DNA from: RBG-16-66-20 sp039931635
GTDB taxonomy: Bacteria > Pseudomonadota > Gammaproteobacteria > Burkholderiales > SG8-39
DNA length: 11,691 bases
Reading direction: 5' to 3'
Assembly: GCA_039931635.1 (NCBI GenBank)
Contig: JBDTRO010000005.1
Coordinates: 1 to 11,691, forward strand
Both the position numbers and the translations under genes were made by a program. This document shows positions 6,822 through 11,691 of this stretch, piece after piece (within the stretch, counting starts at the first letter, position 1; each line of letters starts with the position of its first letter). The notes under the pieces were generated by a model. It searched no databases and had not been told where the DNA came from. It worked only from the letters and a program-made list of their open reading frames with translations.

Positions 6822-6857
6822 TAAAAAACCCCCGGAAAAGGGGAACTAAACCGGGGG
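6822..6857 (-). terminator. Rho-independent terminator on the minus strand
   Basis: Read on the minus strand, a perfect 7-bp GC stem CCCCCGG (6857-6851) / CCGGGGG (6835-6829) encloses a 15-base loop and is followed at once by TTTTTT (6828-6823) and AT. On the plus strand the hairpin has no T run after it, so it does not serve engB. Confidence 0.8.
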
Positions 6858-6929
6858 CGGAAAACGCCCCGGCTTGGGGCCGGGGCAACCCGCTCAGGGA
6901 GGTGAAGCGGGAGACGACTTGCATCGTCT
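6822..6929 (-). ncRNA. Predicted trans-acting small RNA with anti-Shine-Dalgarno loop, RpoE-type promoter and terminator
   Basis: On the minus strand the gap between engB and hemB reads like a stand-alone small-RNA gene of about 108 nt. From 5' to 3' it holds hairpin AGACGA/TCGTCT (6929-6912) and hairpin CCCGCT/AGCGGG (6911-6889), whose 11-base loop contains TCACCTCC. Next comes GC hairpin GCCCCGG/CCGGGGC (6886-6866) followed by TTTT. The last is terminator stem CCCCCGG/CCGGGGG (6857-6829) followed by TTTTTT. The 5' end is set 6 bases after the predicted -10 and coincides with the first hairpin. No minus-strand coding gene lies upstream that could own the terminator, since hemB is on +. The convergent arrangement with engB recalls Spot 42 (E. 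coli) and ErsA (Pseudomonas). A hemB-associated RNA motif has been described computationally in Betaproteobacteria, and I cannot tell whether this is it. Confidence 0.68.
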
Positions 6930-6934
6930 GAAGG

Positions 6935-6962
6935 TAAGATTGCCGACCTCGAAAAAAGTTCC
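6935..6962 (-). promoter_or_regulatory. RpoE (sigma-E/AlgU)-type promoter of the predicted small RNA
   Basis: Minus strand: GGAACTT at 6962-6956 is an exact match to the sigma-E -35 consensus. After 16 bases comes TCTTA at 6939-6935, close to the TCTAA/TCTGA -10 consensus. The spacing is the canonical one. The predicted +1 (about 6929) is the first base of the small RNA's 5' hairpin. Confidence 0.6.
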
Positions 6963-6989
6963 GACCGTGAAAACGCGCCGAATAATCAG

Positions 6990-7988
6990 ATGAATATCCA
7001 CGGTTCCTTTCCAGCGGTACGCATGCGCCGCATGCGGCGCGAGGAGTTTTCGCGCCGCCTGATGCGCGAAACGGTACTAACTGCGGACGACCTGATTTTC
7101 CCGGTGTTCATCCAGGAAGGGAAAAACCGCAGTGACAAAGTGGTCTCGATGCCGGGTGTCGATCGCTTGACCGTGGACCGGCTGCTGCCGGTAGCCGAAC
7201 GCTGCCTGAAACTGCGCATACCGGCGATGGCGCTGTTTCCAGTGATCGACGCAAAGCTGAAAACACCGGATGGCCGTGAAGCGTTCAATCCGAAGGGCCT
7301 GATTCCGCGTGCTGTCGGCGCCCTGAAGAAACGCTTTCCTGAACTCGGAATCATGACCGACGTCGCGCTTGATCCGTACACGTCTCACGGGCAGGACGGC
7401 GTCATCGACAGGAACGGCTACATCGTCAACGACGTCACGCTCGCGATCCTGGAAAAGCAGGCCCTGGCGCAAGCGCAGGCCGGCGTCGACATCGTCGCCC
7501 CTTCGGACATGATGGACGGCCGTATCGGCCGTATCCGCCAGGCGCTGGAAAAGAAGGGCCACGTCCATACGAAAATCATGGCGTACTCGGCGAAGTACGC
7601 ATCGGGTTTCTATGGGCCATTCCGCGATGCCGTGGGCTCGGCGAAGAACCTGGGCAAGAGCGACAAAAAAACCTATCAGATGGACCCGGCGAATTCCGAC
7701 GAAGCGCTGTGGGAAGTGGGGCTGGACCTTGCCGAGGGCGCCGACATGGTGATGGTCAAGCCGGGCATGCCCTACCTGGACATCCTGCGGCGCGTAAAAG
7801 ATGAATTCAAGGCCCCGACCTTCGTCTACCAGGTCTCGGGCGAGTATTCGATGTTGCGCGCAGCAATCGCCAACGGCTGGCTGCCCGCGTCCTGCATCAT
7901 GGAGTCGCTCACCGCCTTCAAACGCGCCGGCGCCGACGGCATCCTGACGTACTTCGCGCTCGAAGCCGCCGCGCAGCTGCGCCGATAG
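6990..7988 (+). CDS. hemB: Delta-aminolevulinic acid dehydratase (porphobilinogen synthase)
   Basis: This 332-residue cytosolic enzyme condenses two 5-aminolevulinates to porphobilinogen, the first common step to haem. The two active-site lysines are K202 (MAYSAKYAS) and the Schiff-base K257 (MVMVKPGMPYLD). The metal-site loop is DVALDPYTSHGQDG (124-137), with Asp in place of the cysteine triad. This is therefore the zinc-independent, Mg-type enzyme, as in Pseudomonas. The N-terminal arm MNIHGSFPAVRMRRMRREEFSR is conserved, which supports the ATG at 6990. That ATG has no Shine-Dalgarno and I find no convincing plus-strand promoter in the 187 bases upstream. The gene may be read from engB or be leaderless. 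It supplies haem for the cytochromes encoded nearby. Confidence 0.97.
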   Translation: MNIHGSFPAVRMRRMRREEFSRRLMRETVLTADDLIFPVFIQEGKNRSDKVVSMPGVDRLTVDRLLPVAERCLKLRIPAMALFPVIDAKLKTPDGREAFNPKGLIPRAVGALKKRFPELGIMTDVALDPYTSHGQDGVIDRNGYIVNDVTLAILEKQALAQAQAGVDIVAPSDMMDGRIGRIRQALEKKGHVHTKIMAYSAKYASGFYGPFRDAVGSAKNLGKSDKKTYQMDPANSDEALWEVGLDLAEGADMVMVKPGMPYLDILRRVKDEFKAPTFVYQVSGEYSMLRAAIANGWLPASCIMESLTAFKRAGADGILTYFALEAAAQLRR

Positions 7989-8043
7989 TCAAATACCAGC
8001 AGGATGCCGTGCGTCTGGTCGACGCCGCGAATGAACCGGCGCA

Positions 8044-9591
8044 TCAGGGCGCGCCCGCGAGTTCCAGCGTCTTGAGAAAGCGCTCGGCATTCTGGTAGCC
8101 GATGACGCGCAATCCCTTGATCTCATTTCCTTGAGCGTCGAAGAAAATTATTCCGGGCGGCCCAAAAAGCGAAAAACGCTTCAGTAGCGCTTTGTGTTCC
8201 GCGGAGTTGGCAGTGACATCCGCCTGAAGCAACAACATTGCTCTCATTTTGGGCTTCACGCGCGCATCGCTGAAGGTAAGCGCCTCCATCTCCTTGCACG
8301 AAACGCACCAGTCGGCATAGAAATCGAGCATCGCCGGCTTGCCGGAAGATTTCAGTTTCCCCTCGAGCTCGGCAATCGAGGCAATGCGAATGAAATCGGC
8401 GCTACCTCCCGAGGGCCCGATCACGGGCCAGACGACCCATGCCGCGACGGCAAGCAGCAGCGCGCCGAAGATATGCTTTACCCGGACCATCCATGGTCCT
8501 GACTTGGGCAGCAGTGCGCCCTCGGACACGCCGACCACGAGCAGCGGCACACCCATGCCGAGCGCCATCGCGAATAGCGCCGCACCGCCCAAAGCAACGT
8601 CCCTGCTCTGGCTTATGTAGAGCAGCGCACCTGCAAGCGGCGCCGCCACGCAGGGGCTCACGATGACCGCCGACAACGCACCCATCGCGGCGACAGATGC
8701 GACGCGGCCACCCTGCAGCCGGCCGTGCGTCGAATGCAGCCGGTGATGCAGGAATCCGGGCAGTTGGAGTTCGTAGAATCCAAACATCGACAACGCAAGG
8801 GCGACGAAGATCAGCGCGAACGCGCCCAGCACCCAGGCGTTTTGCAACGCCGATGCGAGTAACGTGCCTGACCAGGCCGCAGCCACGCCTGCGGCGGCAT
8901 ATGCAACGGCCATGCCGAACACATAGGCGAGGGACAGCAGGAACGCGCGCAGCTTGCCGAGTTCCTCGCCTTCGCCAGCGATGATCCCGGAAAGGATCGG
9001 GATCATCGGCAGTACGCAAGGCGTAAATGCAAGCAAAAGTCCGAAGCCGAGGAAGCTTGCCAGAACCACCCACGCGCCGCCGGCTTCGAACAGCCTGGCG
9101 ATCTCGAAGTCGCTTGTCTGGAGCGTGAACTCCGGCGCCGCACCGGACCGTACACCTGGTGGCGCTCCGGAAAATGCGGCCAGCTGGATCGTCGCCTTGC
9201 TGTCCATCGGGATGTAACACACTCCGATATCCGCGCAACCTTGCGACGTGACTGTAAGCTGCAGCGGCGCTTGCGCGTTCTCCACCGGCAGGCGGATCAC
9301 GACCTGCTTGCGGTAGGTCTCGACTTCGCCGAAAAACTCGTCCTTCTTGCGCACGCCAGGCGGGAACTGCGGCGTGCCGAGCGCCGCCTTCGATCCCGGC
9401 TCGAGCGCGAACCTGAAGCGCTCCCGGTACATGTAGTAGCCCTCGGCGATGGCGAAGCTCACCTCCGCCGTGCGCGCATCGAGAGCGCGCGCCGACATGC
9501 GGAACGCCTTCTCGGGCTCAAGGAGGTCGCTCGGGTCTGCCGCATCCGCGGTCCCAAGCATGCAAAGAAAGAACGCCAGAATCCTGATCAT
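8044..9591 (-). CDS. dsbD: Thiol:disulfide interchange protein DsbD
   Basis: This inner-membrane protein of 515 residues passes electrons from cytoplasmic thioredoxin to periplasmic thiol proteins, including those of cytochrome c maturation. A signal peptide (1-17) precedes the periplasmic alpha domain (about 20-165) with the pair C119/C125 in CADIGVCYIP. The membrane core has C192 (FTPCVLPMIP) and C314 (VSPCVAAPLAG). The C-terminal thioredoxin-like gamma domain (about 405-515) has C429-V-S-C432. All three cysteine pairs are intact. I count only about six membrane helices (to residue 392), where E. coli DsbD has eight, and the last two seem missing. The ATG at 9591 overlaps the cutA stop as ATGA, so translation is coupled. 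An in-frame start at 9621 would spoil the signal peptide. Confidence 0.95.
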   Translation of the reverse strand: MIRILAFFLCMLGTADAADPSDLLEPEKAFRMSARALDARTAEVSFAIAEGYYMYRERFRFALEPGSKAALGTPQFPPGVRKKDEFFGEVETYRKQVVIRLPVENAQAPLQLTVTSQGCADIGVCYIPMDSKATIQLAAFSGAPPGVRSGAAPEFTLQTSDFEIARLFEAGGAWVVLASFLGFGLLLAFTPCVLPMIPILSGIIAGEGEELGKLRAFLLSLAYVFGMAVAYAAAGVAAAWSGTLLASALQNAWVLGAFALIFVALALSMFGFYELQLPGFLHHRLHSTHGRLQGGRVASVAAMGALSAVIVSPCVAAPLAGALLYISQSRDVALGGAALFAMALGMGVPLLVVGVSEGALLPKSGPWMVRVKHIFGALLLAVAAWVVWPVIGPSGGSADFIRIASIAELEGKLKSSGKPAMLDFYADWCVSCKEMEALTFSDARVKPKMRAMLLLQADVTANSAEHKALLKRFSLFGPPGIIFFDAQGNEIKGLRVIGYQNAERFLKTLELAGAP

Positions 9592-9911
9592 TGTTCGGCC
9601 GCGGTTTCCGCCGCCACCCAATCAAGGTAGGCCGGCAAGCCGCGCTCGACTGTCAGCGCGATGATTTCCGGCAGTTCGTAGGGATGCCCAGCGCGGATCG
9701 CCGCCTCGAGCGCGCCGTAGCGCTCGGCGGTCGTCTTGATCAGCATCGGGTATTCCTCATCATGCCGTAGGTCGTTCTTCCACCGGTATACTGACCGGCA
9801 GGGCGCGAGAATGTTCACGCAGGCGGCGACGCGCTTCTCGATCAGCGCGTCGGCGAGCTTGTCCGCAGCCGCCCTGTCAGGCAGGTTCGTAAGCACCAGC
9901 AGCGTTTGCAT
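9588..9911 (-). CDS. cutA: Divalent-cation tolerance protein CutA
   Basis: This small (107-residue) trimeric protein is of the CutA1 family, named for copper sensitivity but with an unclear role that may be related to nucleotide or PII-like signalling. The family pattern is complete: ACVNI (30-34), YRW (42-44), DEEYPMLIKTT (51-61) and HPYELPEIIAL (76-86). The ATG at 9911 lies inside the upstream epimerase-like gene, overlapping it by 35 bases, with GAGGGG-like sequence about 8 bases ahead. Its stop overlaps the dsbD start. In many Proteobacteria cutA sits beside dsbD, as here. Confidence 0.96.
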   Translation of the reverse strand: MQTLLVLTNLPDRAAADKLADALIEKRVAACVNILAPCRSVYRWKNDLRHDEEYPMLIKTTAERYGALEAAIRAGHPYELPEIIALTVERGLPAYLDWVAAETAAEQ

Positions 9912-10722
9912 GCTCCAGCCCCTCTCGAACAGTGGGATAGCGCAAGGTCGCGCCCAGGACCCGCTTCAGGCGAGTGTTGTCCAGGCGCCGCGATTCGCTC
10001 ATGAAAGAGAACAACTCCGGCGGCAGCCTGCCTGCCGCCTCGGCGCGCGCGATGCGCGGCGGGCGCGGCAGCCCGGCGCGATCGGCGACCAGGTCCATCC
10101 ATTCGCCCATCTTCAGTTGTGTGTCGTCCGAGGCATTGTACGTTCCTAACGGCGCGTCGTCCTCGAGCGCACGTGCGCAAATCGCGGCGAGGTCGGCGGC
10201 GTGGATGTGATTGGTATAGACGTCATCGGCATCGCACAGCACAGGCCTGCCCGCGCGCAGCCGCTCCAGCGGCAGGCGGTCGGCGGCGTAGATACCGGGC
10301 GCGCGCAGCACCACTAGCGTGACACTGTGCAACTGGCACCATAGTGCGAGGCACGCCTCGGCGTCGGCACGGCGCCGGGCACGCTCGCTTTGCGGATTCG
10401 GCGCACGCGATTCGTCGACCAGGGCGCCACCGCAATCGCCATAAACGCCACTGGTACTGATGTAGACGAAGCGGGTTGGTAGAATTCGCGTGCTTTCGAG
10501 CGCGATAAGCAGGTTCGCAGTGCGGGTATCCGTCGCGCCGTGGGGCGGCGGCGGCGCACAGTGCAGGATCGCATCAGCGGGTTCGAGGGCGGCGAGGCTG
10601 GCGGGCTGGTCGAGATCCATCCCATTCGCGCGCGACAGCACCCTGATCCCGAAGCGGGCTTCAAGGAGAGGAACGGCGCGGCGCGCGATGTCGCCGAAGC
10701 CGACGATCAACAGGCGTTTCAT
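9877..10722 (-). CDS. NAD-dependent epimerase/dehydratase-like (extended SDR) protein
   Basis: This predicted 281-residue Rossmann-fold protein resembles YeeZ-type nucleoside-diphosphate-sugar epimerase-like proteins. The dinucleotide-binding motif is LLIVGFGDIARR (4-15). A serine/tyrosine active-site stretch is seen in YISTSGVYGD (87-96). The usual downstream YxxxK is not seen, and the equivalent stretch reads SERARRRADAE, so catalysis as a classical SDR is doubtful. An RxPGIY motif (140-145) follows. Clustered starts ATG 10731, 10728 and 10722 precede MKRLLIVG. I chose the last, none having a good ribosome site. A GTG at 10773 would run into the divergent gene. The 3' end overlaps cutA by 35 bases. 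The substrate is unknown. Confidence 0.85.
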   Translation of the reverse strand: MKRLLIVGFGDIARRAVPLLEARFGIRVLSRANGMDLDQPASLAALEPADAILHCAPPPPHGATDTRTANLLIALESTRILPTRFVYISTSGVYGDCGGALVDESRAPNPQSERARRRADAEACLALWCQLHSVTLVVLRAPGIYAADRLPLERLRAGRPVLCDADDVYTNHIHAADLAAICARALEDDAPLGTYNASDDTQLKMGEWMDLVADRAGLPRPPRIARAEAAGRLPPELFSFMSESRRLDNTRLKRVLGATLRYPTVREGLEHANAAGAYEPA

Positions 10723-10740
10723 CGGCATCATTGTAACGAC

Positions 10741-11691
10741 ATGCATACCATCACCCTGCAGCCCAGCGGTCACCAGTTCCAGGTCGACGACGGCGAAGCC
10801 GTACTCGCCGCGGCGCTGCGCCAGGGCTTCGTGCTGCCCTACGGCTGCAAGAACGGCGTCTGCGGCAGCTGCAAGGGCAAGATCCTCGCGGGCACGGTCG
10901 ACTACGGCGTCTACCAGCCGAAGACGCTCACCGACGATGAAAAGGCGCAGGGCAAGGCTCTCTTCTGCCAGGCCAAGCCCTTGACCGACCTGGTGCTGGA
11001 AGCGCGCACCATCGGCGCGGCGAAAGACATCGTGGTCAAGAAGCTACCCTGCCGCGTGCAGAAAATGGAGCGCCTTTCGGAAGACTCGATGCTGCTGCAA
11101 CTCAAGCTGCCGGCCAATGAAAAGCTGGTCTTCCTCGCCGGGCAGTACATCGAATTCCTACTCAAGGACGGTTCGCGCCGCAGTTTTTCCATGGCGAACG
11201 CGCCGCACGACGCCGAGTTCATCGAATTGCACGTCCGGCACGTGGCCGGCGGGCATTTCACCGATCACGTCTTCAACAAAATGAAGGAACGCGACATCCT
11301 GCGCTGCGAAGGCCCGATGGGCACGTTTTTCCTGCGGGAAGAATCGGACAAACCGATCGTGTTCGTCGCCTCGGGTACCGGTTTCGCCCCGATCAAGGCG
11401 GTGATCGAGCACATGTTCCACAAAGGTATCGAACGCCCAATTGCCCTTTACTGGGGCGGCAGACGGCCGGCGGATCTCTACATGAACGAACTTGCCGCCA
11501 CGTGGGCGGCGACGCACGCCCGTTTCAAATATGTCCCTGTGATCTCGAACGCCTTGCCGGAAGACAGCTGGAGGGGCCGCAGCGGCTTCGTCCATCACGC
11601 GGCAATACAGGATTTTCCCGATCTGTCCGGCTACCAGGTCTACGCCTGCGGCGTGCCGATCATGGTGGATTCCGCGAAACGCGATTTCATC
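10741..11691 (+). CDS. 2Fe-2S ferredoxin/FAD/NAD(P)H reductase (CDP-6-deoxy-delta-3,4-glucoseen reductase-like), 3' partial
   Basis: The frame is open from ATG 10741 to the window end (317 residues, with probably a few dozen more beyond). An N-terminal plant-type ferredoxin domain has cysteines C36, C41, C44 and C76 (GCKNGVCGSCKG, then LFCQAKP). The FAD-binding domain has RSFSMANAP (147-155) in place of the common RxYS. The NAD(P) domain has ASGTGFAPIKA (210-220) and YACGVPIMV (301-309). The order matches AscD/RfbI-type reductases and phenol or benzoate dioxygenase reductases. In Betaproteobacteria this gene is commonly a stand-alone housekeeping reductase named after AscD, with no sugar cluster, and none is visible here. 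It diverges from the epimerase-like gene across 18 bases, with no Shine-Dalgarno visible. Confidence 0.93.
   Translation, partial: MHTITLQPSGHQFQVDDGEAVLAAALRQGFVLPYGCKNGVCGSCKGKILAGTVDYGVYQPKTLTDDEKAQGKALFCQAKPLTDLVLEARTIGAAKDIVVKKLPCRVQKMERLSEDSMLLQLKLPANEKLVFLAGQYIEFLLKDGSRRSFSMANAPHDAEFIELHVRHVAGGHFTDHVFNKMKERDILRCEGPMGTFFLREESDKPIVFVASGTGFAPIKAVIEHMFHKGIERPIALYWGGRRPADLYMNELAATWAATHARFKYVPVISNALPEDSWRGRSGFVHHAAIQDFPDLSGYQVYACGVPIMVDSAKRDFI

Noticed and set aside
6816..6846. A third copy of the ECF promoter starting at GGAATAA near 6817 on the plus strand
   Set aside because: The CTGTTA block is absent at the required spacing, and the bases belong to the minus-strand terminator.
6898..6993. 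A plus-strand leader peptide: GGAGGTGA at 6898-6905, TTG at 6919, 24 codons, stop TGA overlapping the hemB ATG
   Set aside because: The spacing of 13 bases is long, the start is TTG, and the GGAGGTGA is fully explained as the complement of the small-RNA loop. The peptide has no recognisable features. The ATGA overlap with hemB is noted but could be chance.
7025..7040. Perfect 16-bp palindrome GCGCCGCATGCGGCGC inside hemB
   Set aside because: It arises from the conserved RMRRMRRE coding sequence with GC-rich arginine codons, so no separate function is needed.
7989..8043. A bidirectional terminator between hemB and dsbD
   Set aside because: I found no stable stem with a T run on either strand in these 55 bases.

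Overview
The window comes from a GC-rich proteobacterium, most likely a betaproteobacterium. The points for this are a zinc-free (aspartate-type) HemB, the NYN-LOTUS protein, cytochrome c4 beside engB, and the style of the ECF sigma/anti-sigma pair. I assign class from protein flavour only and cannot name a genus. Genes are packed tightly. No gene-free stretch exceeds 300 bases, and the longest gap is the 187 bases between engB and hemB. I see no insertion sequence, CRISPR array, tRNA or rRNA.

Left part (1-2790): the 3' end of an RND (MdtB/MdtC-like) efflux pump gene on +, whose stop codon abuts that of a minus-strand thiamine-diphosphate enzyme gene. Diverging from the latter is an NYN-LOTUS putative nuclease gene on +.

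Centre-left (2795-6119): five minus-strand genes in a row. In transcription order they are cytochrome c4, cytochrome c', a dihaem cytochrome c, an ECF sigma factor and a membrane anti-sigma factor. The stretch upstream of the cytochrome c' gene and the stretch upstream of the sigma gene carry the same bipartite element (TGGAATA, 14 bases, CTGTTA, then a purine and C). I read this as the promoter of this ECF sigma factor, so the sigma operon would be self-activated and the two cytochromes would be its targets.

Centre (6197-7988): engB (ribosome-assembly GTPase) and hemB (porphobilinogen synthase) on +. The gap between them carries, on the minus strand, what looks like a complete small-RNA gene of about 108 nt. 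It has an RpoE-type promoter (GGAACTT, 16 bases, TCTTA), a 5' hairpin starting at the predicted +1, and a hairpin whose loop shows a perfect anti-Shine-Dalgarno octamer (TCACCTCC). It ends in GC hairpins, the last followed by six T. A small RNA convergent with engB recalls Spot 42 in E. coli and the sigma-22-dependent ErsA in Pseudomonas, so this may be a betaproteobacterial positional counterpart. I consider it the main find.

Right part (8044-11691): a minus-strand overlapping operon (nucleoside-diphosphate-sugar epimerase-like protein, cutA, dsbD) diverges from the 5' part of a 2Fe-2S/FAD/NAD(P)H reductase gene that runs off the window. The DsbD appears to lack the last two of the usual eight membrane helices. 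The window as a whole leans toward haem and c-type cytochromes: hemB, dsbD and four haem-binding sites-bearing genes' products (c4, c' and a dihaem protein), plus electron-transfer regulation.
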